From Gracilariopsis chorda (taxonomy: Eukaryota > Rhodophyta > Florideophyceae > Gracilariales > Gracilariaceae), in contig NBIV01000378.1 in NCBI GenBank assembly GCA_003194525.1, positions 1-59,799 on the forward strand: a stretch of 59,799 nucleotides of DNA, written 5' to 3'. The translations under genes were made by a program, and so were the position numbers. Below, in pieces: positions 29,419-38,976 of this stretch; positions within the stretch are counted from its first letter, which is position 1, and the number at the start of each line of letters is the position of its first letter. A model generated the notes under the pieces. The model made no database searches and was not told where the DNA came from. It saw only the letters and a program-made list of their open reading frames with translations.

Positions 29419-31273
29419 TCTCTGTGCCCTTCACGCGTTGGATTGTTCGCCGATCGTTTGCGCTGCACCACACCGAGGGAACACGTCTATTGACTGAAGT
29501 ATAGAATATTTCTCCGTTCCAACCTGTTCATAGCGCTTGAATATCAACGATCACGGAGTACAAGTTCTGTGTCAAGTTGCAGAGGACATCGAGCGTGGAT
29601 CTGTACTCCTTTCATGCAAAGCAGCAGTTGATAATTTGCTCTATGCGCTTGAGGAAGTGGCGAAGTTCTCGTAATAATATATGTCTGAGTAGACTCGGAA
29701 GTCATGGCGTAGGTACGCTCAAACTAAAGGCGCCAGTGTTGCTGTGACGGCACCATTATACATGCAGGCGACTACAATGGATGGACCATTGGATGTGGAT
29801 CGCAAGGGGTAGGCTAGACAGGCGTTTAAGCGGTATGGGTTGTATGTGTTTTGCTCCTTTAAGGCGATTGCGGCAGAGGTGCGAAGCATCATGTGCGTCA
29901 CGTTGCAGGTTATGCTCGACCATCAGGATGTGGTCATGCGAGGTGCGTAATGTAAAGACAACCAACTGATGCGGTGCTGGCAACGAACAGTCGGGTAAGG
30001 AAGAAGGTGGTGCTTACAAGCCGGGAAGCAAGCATACATATTGAAATGTTTCATAATCACTTGAATAGAGTCAACAAAGCTTTGGACAGTGCAGACAACT
30101 AAACAGTGCTCATTCGAATAGAAAATCTTTGATAAGTCAAGGTTGCTGACTTACTTGGACATTTCGATACAATACTGCTGGAACTATTTCGCAAGTCCCA
30201 TGAGAAGTGAAGCATCAAACTCTACCCGGTAACGGCACGGGGAGCTTCGATGCAATCCTCCTACTAAGAGCGTTCTATCGACTTGTTCTGGCACCACCAG
30301 TACAAGTAACAGGTACGTGCTGATGCCAGCACCAGACTTTGCCAATGCTATGGCGGCAAGCCGATAGACACAAGAGCCACCGAGCTAGTCAGGATGGTCT
30401 TAGTTCAGCCGACTATTCGCAGTCGGTTGTAGATGTCAATAGCTAACATGAAAGTTAGGCTCGCCTGTGCTGATTTCAACACAAGCCAACTGACACTAAT
30501 GTAGCTTCGGTAGCATCAGACAAGAACTACAGTACTACCAGATGCAGCAGTGATATCATGAAGGTGACGATCATCCACAATCTCAAACTTTATTCTTCCG
30601 TATTGTACAGCTCCAATTCCTTTTCGTCTCTTGCTTCCTCATCTGCGTCCTGCCTTCCCCCTTCTTCTTCAATAGCAGGATCGCGCGCGGAAACGCCTGA
30701 TCCCTGCGGCTGGTCCTCAATGCCGTCAACACTCTCCGACGACTGCTCACGACCACTTCCCTGTATCCGGATCCTGATGCTGCTGCATCCACGTCGTCAC
30801 CACCTGTCTGTTTGTCTTCAGATGCAGATGTGTCTTGCGTTTCAGACACAAGTGCCCCTCCCTTCCTCGTCCTCCTCATGCTTCCTTTGACCTTGTGGAG
30901 CTCCTTGGTACCATCTGTAAGGATCCGTCTTTCACTTGCTGTATCATCGTCCGAAAGTAGTTCGAGTCGACTCCGTCGAATCCCACAAGTAGTTGACTTT
31001 CGGTTTCGCCATGGGGTTCAATTCACGAAAGAAGGGTCCCATGGACTCCTTAGCAGGGTACCCTATAGATTCCAGCAGCGAACGCCCAAGAAGACACAGC
31101 CTAGACAGTGTCTCTAAGATGGCAGACTCAAGTTAATTAAACTTCTCAAAGACGTTGTTTGTGAAACAATATCTACTAATATCGACAATGCTACAGTATA
31201 CTAATGCAAAAGGTAGAACAGGTGTCGCAGCATCTGCCACACCTCCTTTACAATGAAACTCCAACAACGTCAT
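29419..31273. other. Gap after the dehalogenase; only weak ORFs
   Basis: No recognisable gene from 29419 to 30550. A disordered, Arg/Lys/Ser-rich ORF lies on the minus strand at 30583-30879 and could be a piece of the same hypothetical gene as 31274-31915, but no join can be supported. Confidence 0.3.
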
Positions 31274-31915
31274 CTACAAATTGTCTGGCAAAATAAAAGA
31301 CTTTGCGGGGCTACAATAGCTGAACCTAGCGATCACGCGTTCATCCTCTACGAGTCGCCGCCTCGCCTTTGAAATCGGCCACAGGCTCGAATCCCCGTAG
31401 TTTGCGTCGTCATGATCGTTTTCCACGCTGATCTTTCCCCACTCGCTCATGTGGAAATTTCTCAGGTCATCCTCTTCTGCCGCAGCAGCCAGCTTCTCTC
31501 GCAAGGAGATGCCCGCACTCTGCTCTTGTTTACTTGCAACACGAGAGAACCTTTGATTCGCTTCTGTCGTGCCTTCACGATTTCCGATTAGATACCCCAT
31601 TGATTTTGGTCTAAGCATCCTCTTCGCCTTGGCTGCAAACGTTTCCGTGGATTCAATCTCATCTGACTCTGTTTCTGTGCACACCGCTGCTGGGACGCAA
31701 GGCTGTTGCGTATTAATCTCACCTTCAACGGCATCTGGTAGTATTATTTGCCCCGTTGTGGTACTGGGCCTCGAACTTGAGCCCGCCTTCCCACTATCAC
31801 CACTATCAAGTGAACGTCCACGCATCACCACTTTTGTGGACGGTGTCTCTCCACCCTCGTTGGCGGTTTGAGGTGCTGCGCAGTTGCTAGAGACATCCGG
31901 GACGGGTGACAGCAC
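31274..31915 (-). CDS. Hypothetical disordered protein segment
   Basis: A 213-codon open frame, rich in Ser, Glu, Thr and Ala, with an acidic stretch and basic KAKRMLRPK. It lacks a convincing start (GTG at 31915; first internal ATG about 30 codons in), so it may be an exon or a remnant. No domain recognised and no neighbours that suggest a role. Confidence 0.3.
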   Translation of the reverse strand: MLSPVPDVSSNCAAPQTANEGGETPSTKVVMRGRSLDSGDSGKAGSSSRPSTTTGQIILPDAVEGEINTQQPCVPAAVCTETESDEIESTETFAAKAKRMLRPKSMGYLIGNREGTTEANQRFSRVASKQEQSAGISLREKLAAAAEEDDLRNFHMSEWGKISVENDHDDANYGDSSLWPISKARRRLVEDERVIARFSYCSPAKSFILPDNL

Positions 31916-32486
31916 AGCACGCAGCTCTTGTACGAAAGCTTTCTCAAGTGAGACGGCATTCGTACGAGAGCTGCTTCAACATCAGAAGTTGAAAGTCGCA
32001 GAGTGTACTGGCAAGCAACGCTGTTCCGAGATACCGCACCTGAAAGCAGGAACCCCGAGATGTAAAAGATTATTGATCTACTACTGCATGTAAAGAATTT
32101 ACCAGCAAACTTCACTTAATTACTTTGACAAGTAATCGAGTCGCCATTAGACACAGTATTTGACATCAACAGCGTAGAAGACATTCTACATACTGAAATC
32201 AGTGTGGAGTTACCCTTGAACGGTAGCGAGAAAATAACTCAAAAAGCAAAGTGAAGTGTTTCACCCAGTTGTTGAAGGCGCAGGAGGCTGGCCGGGACGG
32301 AAAGCGGGGTCGGGCAAAGGCGATGTTTAATTTTGTAGCTGTCGCTCTGTTAGCACAGAACATATCACAGCAAAACAGGGATGTGTGCCGTTGATGTCAA
32401 CATCATGAATCAAAGGGATATTGAAATTGGAGAATGGTCGTCTATCTCATTATTGATAGTAACAGCGCAGGCAAGCAGGTCATGCG

Positions 32487-32545
32487 TTACCCAGCTTTTT
32501 GAGTAGTCTTTCGCCTACAGTTTGTAACTACAGCATATGTACTGT
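32487..32545 (-). pseudogene. C-terminal remnant of the gene split by Copia-1
   Basis: About 18 codons, ending with TAA at 32487-32489, are in frame with the interrupted ORF on the right of the element once the element is removed. See the 37592-38453 entry. Confidence 0.45.
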
Positions 32546-32815
32546 TGTGAATGTGCAATAAGCTGAAATTGCAAATGAGCGCGAGCCCGAACGGCCTAGA
32601 GAGACAATTAGCAATTGTCAGCATGGCACAAGCGCCCAAGCGAACGGGCACAGAAGAGAGCATAAAGGCCGAGCGACTGGCCGAGTAAACAGAGTAGGGG
32701 ACCGGAGGAGGAAGCGGAACCCCAGCAGTGTGCTGATTGTGACCAGCGCCCAACACAGACGCGGTAGCATAACCCTACGATAACAATGAGCGATATGACT
32801 GATCGTTCATTGACA
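32546..32815 (+). repeat. Copia-1 5' LTR
   Basis: A 270-bp LTR with TG...CA ends. It contains a CATAAAG TATA-like element at about 32657, and the gag ATG (32786) lies 30 bp before its end, so ten Gag codons are LTR-encoded, as in yeast Ty1. Confidence 0.93.
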
Positions 32816-33919
32816 GTTATGGGCCCAGCAGGGTCTGTGCCTGCCAATTCAAATGCCAACCTCAATTGCGCCCCGAAGTTCATCACTAATGTCACGTCGA
32901 AAGTGCGTTATCGCGACTCAATTCGACGCTGGATGCGAATGATAACAAAGTTTGCAAAGATTGACAAGAAGTGGGAAGCTTTGCATGCCGGCGCTGGTCA
33001 TATTATATATATGTCATGTGATGACACCGCACAAGATTTGTTGAAGAAAGCAGAAGCGTTGGGACAAATATCACTGGACGGGTTTTCGAATGACAAAGCC
33101 AATGAAAAGCTTGTCGAGTCTATTCTTATGATCCTTGCCAAAGACAGTCCAACTGAATCGATTAAGAGAGAAGTCGACCTGTTGACCGCAATTCAGCAAT
33201 GTCAGAGAAGTGCCGACGAGTCTGTCGCCGCGTATGCCAGCAGATTTAGTGGCGCGGTTGCACGTTATTCAAACCACACTGCCGGCTTGAGTGATGGAAC
33301 TAGTAGGCAGTTTGCCGTGATGATGCTGCGAAATGCACACCTGACGCCAGACACGATGAACGCCCTTATCTTCCAACTTACATCTGCATCAAACGCCCCG
33401 TCTCATATAAGATCTGTTCAAGTGACATTGAAGGAGTCAGAGTTAAGTTTGCTTTCCGAACTTTTGAAAGAACATCAAGACAAAGGCTCCTCCAACAATG
33501 CAGCCCTGAAATCCAAACTCAACAAATCTATGAACGTGATTGATAATCAACGCTCCTGTAACGTTCCCATGTTCACGATGGAGAAAGCCGCAGAATATCT
33601 TTCGCACGTAGATCACACGCAGCAAAGCAAAGTGGACTGTAATACGGATAATGCGCATGCATCCTTACTTGGCAAACGTAGCACAACTACTCAACCAGGC
33701 CGATCCCAGTTTATCAAGAAGCTTAAAGAAGAGAGCAAATGCAGAGCATGTGGCGAAGTAGGACACTGGTATCGAGACCGTGAGGAGTGTCGTGAGAAGA
33801 TGAAGAGAAAGCGCAAGCCCCGGGTTAGTACAGGAAAGCCTACACTAGTTCAGGATGAAGATCCTCCAGCAGGAGATGTGAAAGAAGAAGTACTGGCAAC
33901 TTCGCTTTTTCGGGAGTGA
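32786..33919 (+). CDS. gag: Copia-1 Gag with zinc knuckle
   Basis: The 377-residue structural protein of the element. The middle part (about residues 30-230) is helical as in Copia capsid regions. A zinc knuckle begins CRACGEVGHW near residue 328 and uses C-x2-C-x4-H with an unusually long final spacing (x7) to the last Cys. A basic tail follows. The ATG lies inside the 5' LTR. It overlaps the next frame by up to 61 nt, and the pol frame is reached by a -1 step, possibly at CTTTTT (33904-33910). Confidence 0.85.
   Translation: MSDMTDRSLTVMGPAGSVPANSNANLNCAPKFITNVTSKVRYRDSIRRWMRMITKFAKIDKKWEALHAGAGHIIYMSCDDTAQDLLKKAEALGQISLDGFSNDKANEKLVESILMILAKDSPTESIKREVDLLTAIQQCQRSADESVAAYASRFSGAVARYSNHTAGLSDGTSRQFAVMMLRNAHLTPDTMNALIFQLTSASNAPSHIRSVQVTLKESELSLLSELLKEHQDKGSSNNAALKSKLNKSMNVIDNQRSCNVPMFTMEKAAEYLSHVDHTQQSKVDCNTDNAHASLLGKRSTTTQPGRSQFIKKLKEESKCRACGEVGHWYRDREECREKMKRKRKPRVSTGKPTLVQDEDPPAGDVKEEVLATSLFRE
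32816..32833 (+). other. Copia-1 primer-binding site (half initiator tRNA-Met)
   Basis: GTTATGGGCCCAGCA starts directly at the LTR edge. Its reverse complement, TGCTGGGCCCATAAC, is the anticodon stem-loop segment conserved in eukaryotic initiator tRNA-Met. Drosophila copia and yeast Ty5 prime from the same internal site of a cleaved tRNA. Confidence 0.85.
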
Positions 33920-35829
33920 GATCCGCAAGGCTCCGCGCTGATCTCAACCCGATTCTGGACGAAGGAGCACCGACATCAACAGGAGGTTTGGGAGAAGCTG
34001 CGGCACTCTGTGACGCACTCGGTATATCGTTGTCACTTGACCCTCCTCGAGACCATTACCTTCACGGCTGGGGAATTGCTGGCGCAAACGCTCGACCGAT
34101 TGTATGTTCATGGATCCTTGTCGTTAATGATATAAATGGAAGGCCAACAGCTATCAATTTCGACCTGGTACATGGCTCATCCCCACTGCTCATCGGCCTT
34201 GATGTTAAGCGATTCTCTGACACGCTTAACCGGGAACGTCCAACTGTGATACGCTTCAAGCGGCCAATGGATACAGTGCAACGTGTTTTCTACACCTATA
34301 TTGCGAACGACGGGAATGGGAATGAACGGCTACGTGTGGAACTCGTACCACATAATTCGTCAACGATGCGTACTCTTATGGGCAACCGCGGTAGAAACTT
34401 GGACAAGACTGCAATCAAGAAGATTCACCGTTTTACGCACGCTACGGCAGACGAAATGAAAACGCTGTTAAAAGATGCACACATGCTGAGCGATACATTG
34501 TCTGAGACATGCGATGATGTACATGGTGCATGCGATATCTGCGCCTCGACAGGACGCCCGATTCCGAAGAAGAAGATATCCCTGACGCACATTAATGAAG
34601 CATTCAATCAGTCAGTCCAAGCAGATTTTGTAGTAGTATACGTCGATGGCGACAAATATGAAGTCCTGAACATCATCGACCTAGGAACCAACTACAGTGA
34701 ACGTACAATCGTCCCTAGAAGAAACGCAGTTGAGTTGTCTAACAAGCTGGAGTCGGAATGGATATACCACCACGGTGCCCCGAAGTACTTCAGCGCAGAT
34801 CCAGAATTTACGAACTCCGTCCTCAAGAAGCTGCTTTCATCACATGGAATTGACGTCGAAGACCGACCCGCCAGATCATCATCCAAGAACGGAAAGGTAG
34901 AACGAAATAATGGCCTATTCAAATCAATTCTCTCCCGCATAGTCAAGGAAAATACCACAGCTTCGCCAGCGACGATCATCGCGCGTGCGTCCTTTTTAAC
35001 TAATCTCTTCCATGGCAATTCTGTCCTGAGCGCATTTCAGCTGGCTAGAGGATACTCCCCTTCCATTCTAGGATTACCATCTACCGACGTTCCTGAGGAA
35101 TTGTTGATGGCACACAAGCGCACAGCAGCCACACGTGCCTTGCAAAAGGTCCTCAAAGCACACAACAATCACCTGATCCCCCCCCACGCACTGAAGTCTG
35201 GAACATATATCTGGGTATACTACAACACGTCCAAGCAAAACGACCCAGTCCGATGGGTGAAAGCCAAAGTCGTTGGAGCCACTCCGTTTTATGTCAAATG
35301 CAGACGGTCAGACCGTGGACCACCCATGAAGGTAGCATACGAGCATGTCAGGCTTGTGCCTGAAGGACAATTAGCCGAAGACCTACAGACTGGCGTCCTA
35401 GAAGATATCCTCGCAGATAATCTCCCCGACACCCCACACGAAGAGGAAGAGCAGCCGGAGTCCTCAGAGAGCGAACAGATAATGCTGGATGTGTTCGGCC
35501 CGGAAGACAATGAACTCAAAGACGAAGTAGGTCCAGAAACACGCTCATCATTCTTCGTCGGGACCATACGTGGAGACCCATCTCGGGATATTGGTCAAAC
35601 CTCAGCGCAGGGTCCACCGGCCGCGCAGAACACTGACCTTACAACCAACGAGCAGGACGTGTTGACACAGATATACGACGTCATAGGAATTTCACAGGTT
35701 ACACGAAATAGAATGGATTGCGCGCCGTCATGGATATTGGATAAAGCAGTAGACAAGAACTGGAAACGGCGTGGAAGGGGGCTTATGTTGAAGTCGACGA
35801 ACATACAGTTCCTCGTAATGCCAATGTGA
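33859..35829 (+). CDS. pol: Copia-1 protease and integrase
   Basis: This frame opens at 33859 after a TGA and overlaps Gag. The aspartic protease motif ILDEGAP comes first (about 33950). The integrase zinc domain has HRFTH and CDIC; its catalytic core has Asp in QADFVV, Asp in SADPEF and Glu in GKVERNN, a complete D-D-E set. The C-terminal region includes a GKVE-type strand and an acidic linker. The frame ends at 35829, while the RT begins in the -1 frame, so the polyprotein needs a frame step here too or the copy carries a 1-base deletion near 35757. Confidence 0.85.
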   Translation, partial: RSSSRRCERRSTGNFAFSGVRSARLRADLNPILDEGAPTSTGGLGEAAALCDALGISLSLDPPRDHYLHGWGIAGANARPIVCSWILVVNDINGRPTAINFDLVHGSSPLLIGLDVKRFSDTLNRERPTVIRFKRPMDTVQRVFYTYIANDGNGNERLRVELVPHNSSTMRTLMGNRGRNLDKTAIKKIHRFTHATADEMKTLLKDAHMLSDTLSETCDDVHGACDICASTGRPIPKKKISLTHINEAFNQSVQADFVVVYVDGDKYEVLNIIDLGTNYSERTIVPRRNAVELSNKLESEWIYHHGAPKYFSADPEFTNSVLKKLLSSHGIDVEDRPARSSSKNGKVERNNGLFKSILSRIVKENTTASPATIIARASFLTNLFHGNSVLSAFQLARGYSPSILGLPSTDVPEELLMAHKRTAATRALQKVLKAHNNHLIPPHALKSGTYIWVYYNTSKQNDPVRWVKAKVVGATPFYVKCRRSDRGPPMKVAYEHVRLVPEGQLAEDLQTGVLEDILADNLPDTPHEEEEQPESSESEQIMLDVFGPEDNELKDEVGPETRSSFFVGTIRGDPSRDIGQTSAQGPPAAQNTDLTTNEQDVLTQIYDVIGISQVTRNRMDCAPSWILDKAVDKNWKRRGRGLMLKSTNIQFLVMPM

Positions 35830-37289
35830 TAAATTCGCACGTCGTGTACAAAGTCAAAAACGAAGAGAAGAACCGCAAAAGTATGAAGGCCAGACTCTGC
35901 CCTCACGGTAATCGCGACAAGGAAAAAGGTAACATTAGAAATGACTCTGCCAACGCACAGTTCGATATCATACGCATTCTTCTGTCCTTTGCGACAATAC
36001 TACAATTTCGGATTGGATGTATTGATATCAAAGGAGCTTATCTTCAAAGCGGACCAATCAAGCGCGAACTGTATGTACGACCACCTCGGGAGTGGACAGG
36101 CAGGCGTGGTAGCTTGTGGAAGTTACTTAAACTTCCGTACGGCATCAGCGAAGCAGGAAGACAGTGGGCAATGGTAATCGAGCACTGGCTGATACATATC
36201 GCAGGATTCCAACGCGCGTTCGGAGTGAGCCAATTATATATTAAGCGAACAGAGAAAGGAGACATTCGACTCATGATTGCCAAGCTAACGGACGACCTAC
36301 TGATTTGTGGCAACGTTAAAGACATGAAAGAGTTCTCTCAGATGGTATCCGGCAGATTTCGTGTAAGTAAGACGATCTTAGACGACGAAATTAAGTTCAA
36401 TGGATGTCAGATTCGTCAGGCCAAGGATTACACGATTGAACTGTCTATGCAACAGTATATGGACGAGATCGAGAGGATAAATATCAGCAAACATAGAAGG
36501 GCTATGAGTCACGACAGGGCATTTTCGAATGAAGTCAATCTTTATCGCACCTTAGCAGGAGAACTAATTTGGCTCGGTTGCGGAGCGCTCCCACAAGCGT
36601 CCTATTTTGGCTCTTTGTTGCAACAGAAGATTCCTAAGCTCACCGTTGCAGATCTTGTAGATGCTAACAAGATCTTAAATGAACTCCGCGGCCTACGGCC
36701 GATTATAACATTCAGAACACCACAAGGAAGAATCACCTCAGCTGAAGTAGTATCGTTTTCGGACGCATCTTTCAATATATCCGCCTCGCAGCAGTACGGA
36801 CAAACAGGTTTTATCACTGGTGTTAGGTATACTACGACTGAAGGCGATGGGACTAGCTATCATATAACTGACTGGGCCAGTATGAAACAGAAGCGTGTGT
36901 CCTACTCGTCATATGGTGCAGAGATAATTTCATGTACGGAAGCGGACGACAGAGGCTTCAACGTCAAATGCACATTGCAGTCTATATTCCCATCAGACAA
37001 GTTCCCTCACGTTTTGAACGTCGATTCTAAGGGTCTCTTCGACACGATTACTACACTTCATGAGAGCAAAGAATACAGACTCCGTCAGACTGTACAACGT
37101 ATCAGAGATTCGTTTGAATCCCGGGAGCTAGACACACTACGATGGATTCAGGGCAAAGTTAACATCGCCGACGCACTGACGAAACACAATCGCTTTATGC
37201 ACAAGTTGTTGAATCGTGTTGCAGCTACTGGAATGTTATTGCTACCAGACCATAGAACGTTTAGCCTTAACAGTAAGACATGGAATTAG
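35745..37289 (+). CDS. pol: Copia-1 reverse transcriptase and RNase H
   Basis: The coding frame extends upstream of the GTG at 35826: residues ETAWKGAYVEVDE precede VINSHVVYKV, the usual Copia RT entry. RT catalytic residues are in IDIKGAYLQ and LTDDLLICG (a variant of YVDDLL). RNase H has Asp in FSDASF, Glu in YGAEI and Asp in NVDSKGLFD, and ends with GKVNIADALTK, the standard Copia finish. All catalytic residues are intact. Confidence 0.88.
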   Translation, partial: SSRQELETAWKGAYVEVDEHTVPRNANVINSHVVYKVKNEEKNRKSMKARLCPHGNRDKEKGNIRNDSANAQFDIIRILLSFATILQFRIGCIDIKGAYLQSGPIKRELYVRPPREWTGRRGSLWKLLKLPYGISEAGRQWAMVIEHWLIHIAGFQRAFGVSQLYIKRTEKGDIRLMIAKLTDDLLICGNVKDMKEFSQMVSGRFRVSKTILDDEIKFNGCQIRQAKDYTIELSMQQYMDEIERINISKHRRAMSHDRAFSNEVNLYRTLAGELIWLGCGALPQASYFGSLLQQKIPKLTVADLVDANKILNELRGLRPIITFRTPQGRITSAEVVSFSDASFNISASQQYGQTGFITGVRYTTTEGDGTSYHITDWASMKQKRVSYSSYGAEIISCTEADDRGFNVKCTLQSIFPSDKFPHVLNVDSKGLFDTITTLHESKEYRLRQTVQRIRDSFESRELDTLRWIQGKVNIADALTKHNRFMHKLLNRVAATGMLLLPDHRTFSLNSKTWN

Positions 37290-37321
37290 TTGCGATAAGA
37301 GTTTACCGCAACTGGGGGGTA
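37288..37321 (+). other. Copia-1 short hairpin and polypurine tract before 3' LTR
   Basis: GTTGCG and CGCAAC at about 37288-37311 form a 6-bp stem, followed by GGGGGG at about 37314-37319 just before the 3' LTR. The G-run is the candidate plus-strand primer; it is short. Confidence 0.45.
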
Positions 37322-37591
37322 TGTGAATGTGCAATAAGCTGAAATTGCAAATGAGCGCGAGCCCGAACGGCCTAGAGAGACAATTAGCAATTGTCAGCAT
37401 GGCACAAGCGCCCAAGCGAACGGGCACAGAAGAGAGCATAAAGGCCGAGCGACTGGCCGAGTAAACAGAGTAGGGGACCGGAGGAGGAAGCGGAACCCCA
37501 GCAGTGTGCTGATTGTGACCAGCGCCCAACACAGACGCGGTAGCATAACCCTACGATAACAATGAGCGATATGACTGATCGTTCATTGACA
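37322..37591 (+). repeat. Copia-1 3' LTR
   Basis: Identical to the 5' LTR over 270 bp by eye. It also carries the gag ATG, which reads out into flanking DNA. Confidence 0.93.
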
Positions 37592-38453
37592 ACTATACCC
37601 ACCGCGATCAGGGCGGATGTTCAAGTAGACGGGGATCACGCCTAGCAATTGCTTCCGCAGTGCTGGCGTGGATTCAAAAGCTTGTATGCACCAATACTTG
37701 GTGCACAAATGGGGCCTTGTGCTTGCCGCGTATGTCGTACCTGAGTTGCGCACACTTCTCCAGTACTTCAAGGGCTCGAGTGCTCCAGGGTTCCAGTGTG
37801 TCAAAGGCGAGCGGTACGAACAGGAATGTCGGGGTCCAATCAGCGCGTCCATCCGTGTTGCGGACGTCCTTGACCTTGCGCGCGAATTCACGAAGCTTGT
37901 CATCGGAGTACAAGTCTGCAGCACCGGACTCGCGCGTGCTGTGCCTGCGAATACGCGAGCTCTTCTCCCAGTAGAACTGCCAAACGGTGAGGCCAAACGC
38001 GGTGTCTGGGGGTTCGACAATCACGGGAGCAGTGGGTGATGCAGGTGGCAGCAAGATAAACGCATGTCGTACCAGTAGACCTGCAGGGCGATAATCGGAA
38101 CTTGGCATCAAGTTCGCAACGTCTTTCTTCACTACCAGCTTCGAGTCCCGAAACATGCGATAGAAAACACCATCACGCAGGTTGTGTTGCCTCTGCACAA
38201 CTCCGTGTCTGGCGCCGCGCATACTAGCATAGTCGCCAAATCGGTCAGTGTTCTCAGCTGCGCACGTCATACACGGCAGGGTCTCTGGGTATACTTGGAC
38301 GCTCATATAGCGTTGGAGCATGACATGCCATAAATGAAAAAGTTCCTGCTGTCGTTTTGAGCCGCTGGGATTCAGGCGTGCTCGAGCAGTCAAGAAAGCA
38401 CTAGTTAGCTCCTTTGCTGCGTAGGCCAATACTGCTCCAAAGGAAGCCCGCAC
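37592..38453 (-). pseudogene. Unrecognised gene interrupted by Copia-1
   Basis: A minus-strand frame of 259 codons starts at 38453. It contains a CMTC pair and mixed helix/strand sequence, and I do not recognise it. Near 37680 coding-like sequence moves to the next frame and continues to the Copia-1 insertion point with ...NIRPDRGGYS. If Copia-1 and one copy of the target duplication are removed, that frame continues on the other side as TYAVVTNCRRKTTQKAG and stops at 32487-32489. The insertion therefore split an open frame about 18 codons before its end. The frame change near 37680 suggests an earlier break or a base error. It lies downstream of, and on the same strand as, the GH45 gene. Confidence 0.5.
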
Positions 38454-38976
38454 CCTTACGGTAACGCGGCGTCAAAACGCAGATCACCTATAACAGCCTT
38501 GTGATTGCGTTCAGTCACCCGTAACCAATATGGGACATCGAGGCGCCTCAAAGTGAGTTCCACAGCTATCGTAACTGTTGAGGGGGTCAAGTTCTTATCA
38601 GCGTTCGAAGGGATATCGATCCGCCTAGATGAGCATTATCGTTTCACGTGGTCAGTCTCAGAGTCGTGGTCTTGTTGTCGTGTCGTGAGTTCAGACTCAG
38701 GTTCATGACCGTGTTGTATTCTTTGTCTTGGCTCCTGTGTATGGTAGTGCGTAGTACGCCGGGAAAGGTGACAGAACCAAATTTGCGCTGAATTACAAAG
38801 ACAAAGCTTGGTGCACAGCAATTGGGCGACGTAGTATGAGCCATTGAAACGTCAGCTATTTCTAGAAAGTTACGAGATGTGCAAGTCTTCTCACTACTCG
38901 CTCACGAAACACGACTGCACCTCCTACGCTTAGGGTACCTAGGCGTAAATAGCAGCTGCAGTAGTAGGTGAAATAT
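38454..38976. other. No gene seen
   Basis: Short overlapping ORFs on both strands lack start context or domain features. It is the 3' flank of the GH45 gene. Confidence 0.3.

Larger units (their letters stand above)
32546..37591 (+). mobile_element. Young Ty1/Copia element with identical 270-bp LTRs (Copia-1)
   Basis: The 5' LTR 32546-32815 and 3' LTR 37322-37591 begin TGTGAATG and end TTGACA and show no difference by eye. Flanks ACTGT and ACTAT are a 5-bp target-site duplication with one mismatch. Gag, protease, integrase, RT and RNase H appear in Copia order. The primer-binding site matches the anticodon half of initiator tRNA-Met. The protease motif ILDEGAP and RT motif LTDDLL are unlike the classic DSGAS/YVDD of plant Copia and recall GalEa-like elements reported from red algae and crustaceans; that clade call is tentative. 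Two reading-frame steps lie at about 33,860-33,919 and 35,745-35,829. Confidence 0.93.

Noticed and set aside
31375..31400. tRNA-like TPsiC sequence (GGCTCGAATCCCC)
   Set aside because: No matching acceptor, D or anticodon arms around it, and it lies within an open frame.
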